Source of the DNA: Stichopus chloronotus
Taxonomy: Eukaryota; Echinodermata; Holothuroidea; Aspidochirotida; Stichopodidae
DNA length: 64,000 bases
Assembly: GCA_021234535.1 (NCBI GenBank)
Contig: CM037829.1
Location: 28,864,962 to 28,928,961, forward strand
Reading direction: 5' to 3'
In this document: positions 13,001 to 24,300 of the stretch, piece after piece
How positions within the stretch are numbered: the first letter of the stretch is position 1
How the letters are laid out: each line of letters starts with the position of its first letter
Notes under the pieces: generated by a model
Seen by the model: the letters and a program-made list of their open reading frames with translations, nothing else
Databases searched by the model: none
What the model was told of the DNA's origin: nothing
Translations under genes and position numbers: made by a program

Positions 13001-13656
13001 ACGGGTTGTACGTCAGAACACGAGGTGTACTTCGGAAGATATGGTGTAAATCAGAACACATACATGTACGTCAGAACATGATGGGGTGTGCGTTGAAACA
13101 CAGGGTGTCAGTCAGAACATGGGTTGTACCTCAGAACACAGGGGTGTACGTCAGAACACAGGGATTTACATTGGAACATCCAGGGTAAGTCGGAAAATAG
13201 TGGTGCAAAGTACCACATTCAGTTAAAGACTTCATACTCACTTAGTCCATGGATTGTACTATTTGTAGACTTTGTTGGGATACAGAGAGTTACACACTGT
13301 CACTAGGCCTAGTCCTAAATCAGTTAAGTCTTGCTTGGTATAGCCACTTAGCCCTAAAACAACATATTTATTCAATAGCGTAGGCTCTATTTCAAAATAA
13401 GTGTTACTGTTAACCTATTCAAGTACTAGTGGTGGCAAAAACAAATGCTGGCCTATGCTTTCATAACGCTTATAACTAGTATCAATTTCGCAAAACTGAG
13501 TCACATGATATAACAAGTAAGGACTGATGACATTTCTAAACTAATCTATTGTTACTCCTTAAATGAAACTTTTTAAGATGTAAAGACCTGCGATGGTGTT
13601 ATAAAATCGTCAAGATCAGTGATTTTCATTAAGCCACTGAAGTCTGCGGAAGCCAT
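903..13656 (-). CDS. CIAO3: CIAO3 / NARFL, cytosolic Fe-S assembly factor (C-terminus missing)
   Basis: Nine exons on the minus strand: 13656-13588, 12020-11928, 11348-11205, 10388-10256, 9221-9090, 8428-8180, 5968-5896, 3240-3103 and 1060-903. All have GT/AG borders and consistent phases, giving residues 1-396 plus one base. The family (human CIAO3, yeast Nar1) is an [FeFe]-hydrogenase-like protein that works with CIAO1, CIAO2B and MMS19 to deliver [4Fe-4S] clusters to cytosolic and nuclear apoproteins. Cluster ligands are in place: C25, then C71, C74 and C77 in DCLACSGC, C189 in ASACPG, C245 in VMPC and C394 in VMACPSG. The start is the ATG of [18 protein letters not shown], matching the conserved N-terminus. 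Human CIAO3 is about 476 residues, so roughly 80 residues, including the last cysteine ligand and the C-terminal tail, lie beyond the left edge. The gene is head to head with POLR3E. Confidence 0.95.
1061..3102 (-). other. CIAO3 intron 8
   Basis: About 2 kb of AT-rich intron between exons 8 and 9. The only structure I see is a 27-bp tandem duplication at 1854-1907 and short A/T runs. No splice-bounded coding segment was recognised. Confidence 0.7.
1854..1907. repeat. 27-bp tandem duplication
   Basis: Two identical adjacent 27-bp copies (1854-1880 and 1881-1907), each beginning TGCATTCATTTTCC. The lack of any difference points to a recent duplication or replication slippage. Confidence 0.97.
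3103..3240 (-). CDS. CIAO3: CIAO3 exon 8
   Basis: Completes Leu298 and encodes residues 299-343 plus two bases of Lys344. It contains the glycine-rich [20 protein letters not shown], the conserved [17 protein letters not shown] segment of the family. The acceptor is TTTTAG before 3240 and the donor GTAAGG after 3103. Part of this exon is copied in decayed form at 4681-4730. Confidence 0.95.
3340..3550. repeat. Degenerate TCNGAACA-type repeat, two orientations
   Basis: At 3482-3550 there are about four imperfect units of the form GTGTCGGAACATAG or GATGTCGAAATATAAG. At about 3346-3393 the motif appears in the opposite orientation (TGTTCTGACAC, twice). The same motif builds the larger array at 12991-13200 in CIAO3 intron 1, so both belong to one dispersed repeat family. 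Confidence 0.6.
3551..5895 (-). other. CIAO3 intron 7, main part
   Basis: No coding exon is recognised. The stretch holds the decayed exon copy at 4681-4730 and short T or A runs, and otherwise looks like unstructured AT-rich intron. Confidence 0.65.
4681..4730 (-). pseudogene. Decayed duplicate of part of CIAO3 exon 8
   Basis: These 50 bases match 3121-3170, inside exon 8, at 45 of 50 positions in the same orientation. Read in the exon 8 frame, the copy carries Ala-to-Pro and Phe-to-Cys changes and a stop codon (TAA) where exon 8 has Leu. Neither border has a splice site. It lies in the intron just upstream of the real exon and is best read as a non-functional local segmental copy. Confidence 0.85.
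5896..5968 (-). CDS. CIAO3: CIAO3 exon 7
   Basis: A 73-nt exon completing Gly274 and encoding residues 275-297 ([17 protein letters not shown] onward) plus two bases of Leu298. It corresponds to human [25 protein letters not shown]. The acceptor is TTTAG before 5968 and the donor GTAAGT after 5896. Phases fit exons 6 and 8 exactly. Confidence 0.92.
5969..8179 (-). other. CIAO3 intron 6
   Basis: A 2.2-kb intron containing the TTAA-flanked inverted-repeat element at 6987-7338. No exon is recognised in the rest. Confidence 0.7.
6987..7338. mobile_element. TTAA-flanked inverted-repeat element (piggyBac-like MITE)
   Basis: A 352-bp element. Its left end reads TTAAAGGGAAATAGGGCATT and the reverse complement of its right end reads TTAAAGGGAAATAGGGTATT, so 19 of the first 20 bases match. 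TTAA is present at both outer borders, which fits the TTAA target specificity of piggyBac-type transposases. There is no transposase frame inside, so it would be non-autonomous. The open frame at 6831-7232 overlaps it and is not taken as a gene. Confidence 0.8.
8180..8428 (-). CDS. CIAO3: CIAO3 exon 6
   Basis: Encodes residues 192-273 with split Gly codons at both ends. It begins [11 protein letters not shown] and contains [33 protein letters not shown] and [10 protein letters not shown], near-identical to vertebrate CIAO3. Cysteine 245 in VMPC is a hydrogenase-like cluster ligand. The acceptor is CAACAG before 8428 and the donor GTATGT after 8180. Confidence 0.97.
9090..9221 (-). CDS. CIAO3: CIAO3 exon 5
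   Basis: Completes Gly147 and encodes residues 148-190, [18 protein letters not shown] through LPMLASACP, matching human VFDTAFSRHFSLLES and LPLLASACPGW. Cysteine 189 is a cluster ligand. The acceptor is CTCTCAG before 9221 and the donor GTATGG after 9090. Confidence 0.96.
9222..10255 (-). other. CIAO3 intron 4
   Basis: About 1 kb of AT-rich intron. I see no exon, repeat or structured element in it. Confidence 0.7.
10256..10388 (-). CDS. CIAO3: CIAO3 exon 4
   Basis: Encodes residues 103-146 plus one base of Gly147: [19 protein letters not shown], then [18 protein letters not shown]. The [16 protein letters not shown] segment is a family hallmark and begins the hydrogenase-like fold. The acceptor is TTTGCAG before 10388 and the donor GTTCGT after 10256. 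Confidence 0.95.
11205..11348 (-). CDS. CIAO3: CIAO3 exon 3
   Basis: A 144-nt in-phase exon encoding residues 55-102. It carries [19 protein letters not shown]; cysteines 71, 74 and 77 are N-terminal [4Fe-4S] ligands at the same numbering as in the human protein. The acceptor is TTCTCAG before 11348 and the donor GTAAAG after 11205. Confidence 0.97.
11928..12020 (-). CDS. CIAO3: CIAO3 exon 2
   Basis: A 93-nt in-phase exon for residues 24-54, starting [16 protein letters not shown] and continuing with [12 protein letters not shown]. It matches the human segment ECIKPVKVEK through KIRIEDDGSYFQI. Cysteine 25 corresponds to the first N-terminal cluster ligand. The acceptor is TTTTAAG before 12020 and the donor GTACCT after 11928. 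Confidence 0.95.
12991..13200. repeat. Degenerate 18-22-bp minisatellite (TCAGAACA type)
   Basis: About ten imperfect units of 18-22 bp lie in CIAO3 intron 1. The core reads GTACGTCAGAACACAGGGGT, with variants such as CTTCGGAAGAT and CATTGGAACATC. Short open frames at 12991-13188 and 13124-13306 are produced by this repeat and are not genes. Confidence 0.85.
13588..13656 (-). CDS. CIAO3: CIAO3 exon 1 with start codon
   Basis: Sixty-nine nt encode residues 1-23, [20 protein letters not shown] then PSQ, closely matching the human N-terminus [22 protein letters not shown]. The ATG is at 13656-13654 and the donor GTCTTT follows 13588. The next residues, in exon 2, continue the human sequence without a gap, which supports this start. 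Confidence 0.96.
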
Positions 13657-15318
13657 GACTTGAGAGGACGATGACTCAGAGTTTAAATCGGAGATGAGAA
13701 AAATGTTCGCACGGTAACAAGATTGCAACATAGGTCTGTAACTGGCAGTTGTATCAACGTACGTTGGATAATGTAACCACTGTAACGTTAACGATACGGT
13801 CTCTGTCTCAATTGAAACGTGCTGGAAATGTTGAGGTTACAGGATAAGTCTTTGGAACTCCTTCGAACTTAGAGCTATCAAAGAACATAACTTTCAGGTT
13901 AATAAGTGCAGTATATCGTTGAACACTTTTCACTTTGTATTTTCAGTTAAAACCGTGAGCCTATTTCTGGGACGATGTAACCCAGTCAGCCTAACTACTG
14001 TGTTACAGCCATAAGGTTAACCCACGTTAGGCCTACTTGGCCTAGGCTCCTGTGATGTATAGTAATTAGTATTCCATGTGACAATATGTTATCAATACCA
14101 CTGCACTGCAGTCTGTCCATTATTCGCTGGGTCCACAGTCGAGGCAAACTGTTCATTGTTAGGTGTAGACTAGAATGGATGAGGAATAGTGACCATGTAT
14201 GTATGCATACTAACCCATAGCTCCAGTTGAACTGTAGCTTAGGCAAAGTCAAGAAGATTACGAGGAAAAGCTAGCGTTACTGTGGCAGGTGGTGGGGAGA
14301 TGTCAGTGACCAAGCAAAATTAAAAAAATGTGAGGACGCATCCAAACAAATGTGCTTTCGAATTTTTAGAATGTCAAAAAAAATATTGCATGTATTAGCC
14401 AAGCATTAATGAAGCATGCAATTTGCAAAAGCCCCCAAATTTCTTTTTTGTACTTTTGTTAAGAAAGCTAAGAAAGAACAATGCAGGAAAAAATATTCTC
14501 AAGGGTCAGTTTGTAGGAAAGTACTTAATGAATTGTCAGGACGTTGCATAGCACAGTATGCCACCTCTGCGAGTCAACGTATCTGAGGTGCCGTTTTGGG
14601 CACATGCAGGAGGCTATACGTATAGCACCAAGTACAGCATGCAGTTTATGTACAAGCTTGTAGTAGCAAATGTGTCATGGTGATCTAATTGCCAATATTT
14701 ATTACCAATGTTTCCACTAGTGTCATTCTGGTACCGGTACTATTGCATTTGCAGAGCAAACTTTACTATGAGTAACTTGTCTGTCATAGGGAAAGTGTAA
14801 ATGGGCAGGCTACATAAGGTAAGTTAATTGTGTGGTGTACACAAACTGTTGGGTGGGCCACCGTGTGCAAATTTAAGTTGGAATAGGTTCTGCTCTATCC
14901 TTCTAGGTGCCACCAAAATAACAAAAAAATTTGGGTGGGACAGGCGTCTCTAGGTGCCGTGTTTGGATATGTCTGTTGGGTCTTTTTGTTCCAGACTTTG
15001 CAGTAACTTAAATGGAACAAATATATTGTAATAAGAAGTATAGAGATAGGTGAGGCAGTCCCACTGGAATACTGCAATAACTGATTAGAAATTTTTGTGA
15101 CCTTTTGTGTACACAGACCTTTTGTGTACACAGTGTTATGCCGCAAGCGCTGTGACTGTGCTCAGCAACGGTCATTTCGTGCACTATATTGCAGAGGCAA
15201 GATGTGGGTTGAATTTTGAAACACTTAATTGAACTAATTCCAAGCTTTTTTCAGCTGTTTTTCATTCACATTTCCATCCATTATCAGCCAGTTGCAGTAC
15301 ACCTAAGTGAACCACCAA
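13657..15318. promoter_or_regulatory. Shared upstream region between CIAO3 and POLR3E
   Basis: The two start codons face away from each other across 1,662 bp, so the promoters and 5' UTRs of both genes should lie here. A perfect AP-1-type TGACTCA sits at 13672-13678, just upstream of the CIAO3 ATG. I see no clear TATA box or CpG island. A 17-bp tandem duplication lies at 15099-15132. Transcription starts cannot be placed from sequence alone, and use as a single bidirectional promoter is inferred from geometry only. Confidence 0.55.
15099..15132. repeat. 17-bp tandem duplication
   Basis: Two identical copies of a 17-bp unit beginning GACCTTTTGTGTACAC, about 190 bp upstream of the POLR3E start codon. 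Confidence 0.95.
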
Positions 15319-15351
15319 ATGGACGAAGAGGATGATCCGGTTGTTGATGAG
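15319..15351 (+). CDS. POLR3E: POLR3E exon 1 with start codon
   Basis: Encodes MDEEDDPVVDE, matching human MANEEDDPVVQE. The ATG follows ACCACCAA, a reasonable initiation context. The donor GTCAGT follows 15351, in phase 0. Confidence 0.9.
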
Positions 15352-18300
15352 GTCAGTGTTACTTTAGTGAGTCTTTTCACACTCTTCATTACATCATTAC
15401 ATATGTGCACATCCTGAAAAACAGAACATAAACTAACACACTGCTGTACCTACAACACATTGGAGAAAGACTAAGTTAATTTAAGAAGATACTCAGATCC
15501 TCTTTTCTCAGACTAATTGGAAATATGCAGATGCTTTGCAGCTGCAGTTCTGTGTTTTCAACAGCAGGTAAACCACCTTTTTGTCCAAAAACTTGTTTTA
15601 TAATTTTTCAAAAAAGTTGGTGCATTCATGATATATGTAGTGAGTGTGGTTTACTTATATATCTTCCGGGCATCGTGCAATTCCTTCCACTATAAGTCAA
15701 GATTGTAAAAATCTTTAATGGTTTCAGAAAATATCTGCATTATGTTTTATGTTGACTTTTGTTGTAATACTTTGTTCGTCGTTTGATTTGTGTGGCCGGG
15801 GAGTGCATAATCCAAGCCCAACAGGGTTTTTCGTGTACTTCCCTTCACCCCATGCCTCTTTTATTCATCTTGTGTTTGTAATTTTCTGTTAATGTATGAA
15901 GTGATAAAACAAATAAACGAAACGAAATGTCTATAATTATCTGCAATATTAACTTATTGTGTGCATCTCCACTAACGTCTTCTGCAAGACACTGAGGCCA
16001 GTGAAGCAAGTAGTATTAGTAAAATTAAATCTAGTCATGTGACACCCAACTTTCAAAGGCCAAAATCAAGGCCAAATGGGTGCGTGTCTAATGGGCTTAT
16101 AAGTTTAATGCATGCAATAATAGTACAGTTCACATACAATGGATGACAAATAATTAGTGTTTTTTCCCCATCCCCTGCCTTCTCTTGAATAACGTCTTTG
16201 CTTCAGCCATTGAAAGTGTTGTAAATTTAAAACATTTCACCAACATCATTCACAGGTTGACATATTTCTGTCAAAGGACCTTATGGAAAAACTGTATCTA
16301 TTCCAGGTGAGTGTCTCTCCCTCATTTGGTTTTATCTAATTTGTGAGATTACTGTAATTTGAACTAAAAAAAAAACCTATTTCTGAAAACCATTGTTTTT
16401 ATGCTCACCAAAACACTATTTTGTTTTATCTGTTATGATTTAATGAAGCTGAATATGAACAGATGAAAAAAAATCACATTTCAAGGTTTGTGATCAGGAA
16501 AATCTTCCTGCCAAATTGCCAAAAACTGAACAACAAATGCAGACATGAATTTCAGTGACCTTGTTTGTCTCTGTCTCTTTAGTATCCCATGAGACCCGCA
16601 AATAAACCTTACACAAACTATCGCCATCTCTCTGCAAGGATGAAACCCAAACAGAAGAAGGTAAGCAGTGCTAAAATTCAGCTGTAAATTTAAACGTGTT
16701 TGTACATGCAATGAGTCTGAATTGGAAGCATGTAAATAATATGCCTATAAACGTAGTTAGGATGAAGAATTTCAGACAAGTAGATGAGACTTTTGAGCAG
16801 AGACGATGTAATGTGTTGATTTCATCTTCCATTACACCAACTAACTTTCTGATCATAGGTTGTAAACTTAGTCTTTTTGTTCATGTATATCTTGGTGTTT
16901 GGGGAATGTAGTGATTTCTCTACCAAAAAACTGTTTCTTTTGTTCGGATGGTCGAAGGAGTTCAATGGACGTGAATGATCAACCTCTACTCATCTCAAAA
17001 CCTACTTAAAATTTGAACACCTGAAAGTAACACCAGGGCAGATTTTTTAGTCTGCACCAGCTGTTAATGTATTTTTCATCACGGTAGAAGTACAGTACTG
17101 TACATCATGCCCTTTTTGACCTCGCCTTAACCGTATTGTTAACCTCTGCAATGCCTGCATATTTTTCTGCCTTCGGAAGGTGGAGTTGGATGTCGAAGTT
17201 GAGACCAACACCTCCTGCTATGCTCGCAGCAAAGGAGAGCAGATTGCGCTGAACGTGGATGGATCCGATAACGATGAGGAATCTGTCTTCAGAAGGTGAG
17301 AAGCAGTTTCCCAAGAACATGTTTAATTGTTGCCCAAGAGAGGGGGTGTTATGTGCGATGCAGACTGACAACTCGGTTGTTTTAACCACACCCCACCGAT
17401 GATCCACTGATCACGGGCCTCGATTCTCTCATCTCTAAATGATGAACCATGATAACACTCACTGGTGTTGAGAATATTTGGAAATGTTGCTTTTATTTTT
17501 TTTCTTTGGCTGTGTAGGTTTTCAGATATATGCAGTAGAGTAATGCACTCGGGCAATCAGTTCTTGTGACTTGTTTCAGGCACATTGTACTTTTGTATTT
17601 GTTTGCATGAACACTGTCAACATGATGCTTGCGAGGGAAATCTTCCATTCATTCATGTGTGAATCATGGTTTGTGAACCATCAATGTTGACAGTTTCCTT
17701 CAATCAAGATTTGTTGTAGCCATTTCTTTTGTTTGTCACCACTTGCAATTGCCGGCAGCTCATAACTACAGATAGGTTTAAACCAAATTTATCACAGTGA
17801 ATATATTTATACACAAATATACAGTGAACAGAAGTGAAATTTTGGATTTGTATAGCAATTTTAGAACCAGTTCCTGTCGTCCTTTTATTGTTGCTACCTG
17901 GGTCCCCTGTGCAGACACTAGTCTCTCTATAACAATATTTTTACTTTTAACATCTCATGCTGTTGCTTAAGTGAGTCATTTTCATACTTTGTTTTGTCGA
18001 GTATTCTTTCATATTGATTTTTTTTTTATTTTTTTGTCTTTATCATTTTCAGTGACCTTATGGATAAACAGACCCTCTCATCTACAGATGCAAGCCCTGC
18101 TTCTTCCAGGTATGCTGTTGGTGTCATGAAGGAAGGTAAGTGTTATGCATGAAGAAACACTTTCAGGAAAATGTAATTATGGGATTAAAATGATATACAG
18201 GTCAAAGGTCAAGTAGGACAAGAAGGTGGCATGTATTATGCACACTTTGTCAGTGAAAGTCTTTCGATCTTCTGTAAAGTAAAATCTTGTAATTTTGGCA

Positions 18301-21300
18301 GATGACATGGACATTAATTAGTAGTAATGATAGTCACTTAGGGGATGTCACGATCATCAAAACAGGAGCCGTTTGAGTGTCTGCTACGTATTTGATTCAG
18401 ACCGTGATACTGGTGGTATGATGTCTCGACAAAGTATGACTTATTTTGCTTTAGATGTGTAGAAGTGGTGGAATTACATCAGAAGGGAGCTGCTGACATG
18501 ACCAAGTAAAGGTGTCTAAATATGACCAGCTTTAATAGTTCTATCTATGATTGGAAATACTAGAATTAGGTGTAAAAGATGTGATGTCAGCTTCATGGTT
18601 TTGTCAGGAAATATGATTATTCAGTCCTATGACTTGTAAAGTGATCGAAATTTGTTTGTTTGGGTTTGTCATTACTGATTACCGTCTGGATCACACAAAA
18701 ATCAAACAAAAGACTGGAATAACATGAAACAATGCCAGGATTGTTTGGAGACACACTTGGCTGATGTAACATATTTTGTTAGTGCAGGACTGAAGGTGCA
18801 AGGCCAATTCTGTCTCATCAAATGTGACTCCCCTTTTCTTTTCTTTTTTGTTCGTGTAATCTCTACCCCACAGGTGAACTTCATCTGACACCAGTCAGTA
18901 ATATCGTCCAACTCAGACCCAGCTTTGCGTACTTGGATCGCGCAGATGCCAAAGTGAAGAAAAAAAGTGACAAGGACATGGCAGAAGGTATGCTCACAGT
19001 GTGATTATGAATCGAAGAGTTAACATTGAGGGGAGCACTTTGAGTAGAAGGATGAATAAAAAATTATTGGATCTGGTGGTGGTTTTAGCTTCTGTAGGAA
19101 ATGTCTTGTCTGTCATTGTGGATTTTGTCTTTTATAAAAATTTCTGTTCAAAAGTGATTGATGAAGAAAATACTTTACAGTTATACCTATAGTTATCCTT
19201 TGACAGTTTTGAAAATACACCACAACAAGATGTGCAAAAAATTCTCTAATGTTGCCTTTTTTGAGGGTGGAGTGTTGGATGTGGGAAGGTTATGTTGCTT
19301 AGACTGAGTTTGTTTAATTACACTTGAATGAACCATTTTAGTCGGATAAACTCAAGAAGAAGAACCAAATGAGGGACACAAATAAGATTTTATGGCAGAA
19401 GGAGGGGTGGAAGGTGTTAAATAATATCTTGTGTCAGGGCACCAGACTCATGCAGTGTTTTGTTTCTTTTCCTTTGAAGGCGAAGGATCTCAGGATGAGA
19501 TGGAGAAGGAGGAGGAACAGAAGACTATCAAGGTCCAATTCGTCCGTCAGGAGAGCGACATCGCCAAAGCCAGACGAGAGGCATCCTACGCTTTCCACGT
19601 GCAGAAACTGGAACAGGAATCTTGGGTGCCAAGCTATTACATCGATATTGATGTGAGTAGAATCGGTCGTCTTGTCAGTCTTGAATTGTTTCAAAGTCAC
19701 TAAGTCACCTAGGTATGTCAGCATCTCCCACCCTGCCTTACAGCAAATAGTCTAAGGTTAGGGGTTGGACGACTGCACGATTTTGATTTTGACTGATAGT
19801 AGTGCGGAGATGTTCAGAGCCTTCACGAAAGTCGCAACAACGATTGTGTCTCAAAGGAGTAGTAACATGAGCTATGTGTGGCAAAGATTCCTTTAGGTTT
19901 ACATTACAGCTTGATTCCCTCCTCCTTCCTCCTTTTGAAATGTGAGGGACTGCCATCTCCCACCTTCAGACTCACTCCATGCTGGTGCTGATGCAGAGGT
20001 TATTCACTTGATGTTTAATGTACCACGCTATCAACTGTGCTGGATTGCTAGAGACTTTACCAACAGTGTTGACGAACAATGCAGGGAGAAGTTTACTTAA
20101 GACTTTTACTTTCCTGCTGGCGAACAGTTTTGGCTTTCTTGTCATTGTTTGCTTGGCATTTATGTAAATATCATATATGATAGAGAAAAGTATTCTATTG
20201 AGATAGAATGACATCTTTGAAGAGAAAATGAGCCAATGAAATCAACAACTAATGAACCACGTACAAGCTGTATGTCACTTGTTATGGAGTCAGCATTCTA
20301 CTTCTGTAGCATTCTGTCTTACCTTATCAATTGATGTACCAGTTTGGAATGTATGGGGAATTTCAGCAAATACACTGATCAAACCTTTCCTGTGGATTGG
20401 CTCATGAGTATAATTCCCACTCCTTATCCTTTCTCCATGCAGGATCCGAGGTCTTCCAAAGAGAAGGAATTACTTCCTTTGCAGTGCAGTTGACCATGAA
20501 ATATCTCAAGCTGTCCATGGTACCAAAGTAAGCAGTTCAAGATCTAGTGACTCTGCTGTTGCTTCTATGATCACATCTAGCTACCTGTAAAGATGTAGTT
20601 ATGTTACATTACTTAGATTCCTTTAAACATGTATGTTGCATTTCATTATTTAGCTACATGTAATCATTTGTTATGTTACATTATATAGGTACTTGTAACC
20701 CATATTTGTTATGTTGCACCATTTAGCTACCTTTGAACATATTTGTTATGTTGCATCATTTAGCTACCTGTAAACATGTTTGTTATGTTATGCAGTACTC
20801 AGGTAGTTCAAGATGGTGTAGTCTTTGCTAACATGGTCACAATTTTATCATTGTGCATAAACTCAGCTGTATGTCCTCCAATTCTTCCCCTATGAAGGTA
20901 TTCATAAGTTCTGGATAGAACAGATAAAACAGATCTGCATACATTGTGATGTGGTGTTAACTTTACCTTTCTGCTTGCCATGTCAGTAGATGTAGCAAAT
21001 GGTTACAACTGATTTGTCACTCAGTTTTTTTTTTCCAAAGTGTTCTCAGTCATCCCTTCATTGTCTTTTCTTACTGTATTCCAGGGATTACTTGACAAGG
21101 CTGATCCCTGAGTCCAAGGCCGATGACTCTGCCAAAGCCCAGATGCCGAGCAACGTCTTGTCCATCACGCAACTGCAGAGTATGCCCTTGGCGAATCAAG
21201 TCAAGGCGTTACTCTCCAATGGTAAGGGATTAGTAAGTTAGGTATACATGCTGAAGTTTGTCACGCAGTGCAATGTCTGTCAGTCAAAGTTAGGGTCTGG

Positions 21301-24300
21301 GAAGCTATTTCAGAACCCTATATCGACATCATTGTGTGGGTACCCAATGCAGACACTTGCAGAAATGCACAATAGCCAGACATTATTACACCTACAGTTG
21401 ACTACACAGCCTACACTTGGAACAAGTCAGATATTGCCAAGTAGGCCTAACATTGTCCCTAGGTAGGTCCAACTATGTACCAAAACTGGCATTGTGGTTC
21501 ACATGAGGGCGACGTTGAAGCACCCGAAAGGAGCATCAAACTGTCTCCAACCTCATGTGGATATCTCTGTGGCAGAGTTACTGCTTTCACAGATACTTTC
21601 TACTCTGCAAAAAGTTTGGTTTACCCGTAGATATAATGTAATGATTGACTCCTATGCTGAACTGTAATGTACATTGGGTAGGAACTAATGATGTAACAGA
21701 GCTATGGACACTGAGACAAGGTTTCCATCAAAGGACATGTGTTCTCAGTAATTGGTCTAGTGCCTCTTTAAGGACTTCCCTTGTGGAGAAGTCCTTAAAG
21801 AGGACTAATGGCAGAGGGCTTCCATCAACATATGTTGTTCTCTCCTTTGTCTGGGGAGTTTGTTCACATCAGGATGGACTCTGTTTAAGTTTTGTTGAAT
21901 ATTTTTAAGTGATAACATATGTCAAAGTAATATAACTCATGAGCAGTGTCAGGTCTTGGGATAATTTATTCACAGTTTGTGCTCATTTTCCACAATGCAA
22001 TCTTTAAGAAAAAGAGGGGCATTTTGAATCATTGAGACCTTACAAAGCAGCGAGCCTGCTGTTCACCTAGTGTCTCTGATGAGTGGATTCTTGGTAATCT
22101 GCAGAAATGACAGCCATGCATGAAATTCATGAGAAATGGATGAGCACTTAGATATTTTTTTGTTTTTGAAATGCTGCAAAGTGTCATGCTCTTTTCAAAA
22201 GGTCATTGTTTTGCACTGTCTTCTTTTGGTGGACTTCACCGATAGAAATAGATATAACAGAATGACGGCATGGAACAATAAGTCCAAACCTAGATGTTGG
22301 AACCAAGTTTTTGTGAATATTATCAGTTCTTTTCAAAAAATCAAATGGTTATATTTATTCTGTTTTCCCCAAAGATGTAGTCAGATATGGAGTGCACAAA
22401 TTCTCTTACCTTATGTGCATTACATTTGGCAAATGTTGAAGGCAGAGCTGTTTTGCCTTACAGAACAAGAACCGTGCTTATTATGTTTGGCTTCATTTGT
22501 TCAGAGTTTAGTAGTTCACCTGAAGTCTTTCTGGCTTGTCTACTTTTATCACTGTAATACACACTCTGCTCACATTCTGTGTGAACTGGCAACAGTTGCC
22601 ATTGGTAACAGTTGCCCTTGGTTTCAGTTGCTGCATATGTGATCTACCCTTCATTTACATCATTCAACCTGTTTTTGCTTTTACAGCTAAAGTTTTGAGG
22701 TTTTCTCAGCTGTTGCACTACCTGTCCACCTCGTTTGATGCAAGCAATATTCTGAAACCGTTGCAGCAGGTGGCAGTCTTGGTCCAGGGATGCTGGGTTG
22801 TGAAGAGGTGAAGCAAATATTTTAAGACCCTTAAATAACAGTAAAGCCTTGTATTGATGGAGGCAGGAAGGTACATGAGACAATTGACAGTATATCTAGG
22901 AAACCATTATGTGAGGTCACATGACCAAAAGTGATCTCCAAGGACAAGTGTATTAACGCTATTGTTGAATGACATCATCACTACGAGATACAAAACCAAA
23001 ACAAAAAAATGTGTTCGCATTGCGGTTTGCAATCCAAGGAAGTGCAGTTGCTGCATAGCTGCAAATCAATTTGTGTGGTCCTACCTGAAAAGCTGAGGTC
23101 CCTCTGGAATTGTTTAAAGTCAAATCTACAACTTTGCTTATGGCATATATTTAGTGAATTTCCAACTTATTCACACCACAATGTTTGCTAGTCTGCTAAA
23201 TCTGTTAATCAAAATGGGTTTTATAGCAAACACTTCTAATCAATTTGTTTCCATTTTTTTGTCTCTTGTTTTTGGCAAACATATTGGCAGTGGTGTGGTA
23301 TTTATCGTCATGTTTACAGGTTTTGTACCATAGTAATGATGCTTGACATAATTGAAAAGTTCTTTCATTTGTTTCTTCTTTCCAAAGTGAGATCCTGTAC
23401 CCTAAAGATTCCTGCAGTCCTAACACTGGTGTTCCTGCGGAAATGCTCTGCAGGGGGAGAGATTACCTGGTGAGGAAAGAGAAAATTGATCAAAAGCTTT
23501 AAAAGAGACCTTGTCATTTTGTGAATATTTCCTTGTGGAAGTCATTTGATTGACTAGATCAGAGTATTATTGGATAAAGATTGACTAAGTAGAACCAAAA
23601 TATTTCTGACCATTAGAATAGGAAAACTAAGAGACTAAAGAATAAGAAGTAAAGCGTTTTTCTTTTGTATTCTGTCCTTCAAACAGATGTGGAAGTTCAC
23701 TCAGAGCAGGTGTGTCGTCAGGAAGGAGATAGCCTCAACAGTGAAGGTAACAAAGTTTATTACCTGAGTAATTTAGCGGTGCTTATTATCATAGTAATGT
23801 GTCTGTGTGTGAATACTAACTGTCTTGCATCGCTGGCAGTACCAATCAGCTCTACTTCGCTGCTTGTGTAAAGCGAATGTTTGCTTCTCGTTAGCATCCC
23901 ATCAATGTTAAAAATCATCCAACACGCACTGCAATCAGGATTCTCAGGGCTCCCGATTCTCTGTGTCACAAAATGAAAAATTCTGTCTTCAACTTTTCAT
24001 ATTCCATTTTTTTTTTTTTCTCTTTCAGCTTTCGCTTTTCTGTGAGTTAAGTTAAAATATGCAAGAAGTGTGTTGAGATAAAAACTATGAAAGGTCTTGT
24101 GATGCCTTCCAAAATTTACAATAAGTATATCCTGTTGTGGTCAGATGTGTAGAGAATAGCCTTACCACCTGGGCAAGTGCATATACACATCTCATCTCCC
24201 TTGAGAATGAACAGCCAATGTAAATTATGGACTTGATACGTTTTATGGCTTATTTAAAGTAACCTTTAAAAAGCCTAATAGTTTATTGTTTGTCAGTCCT

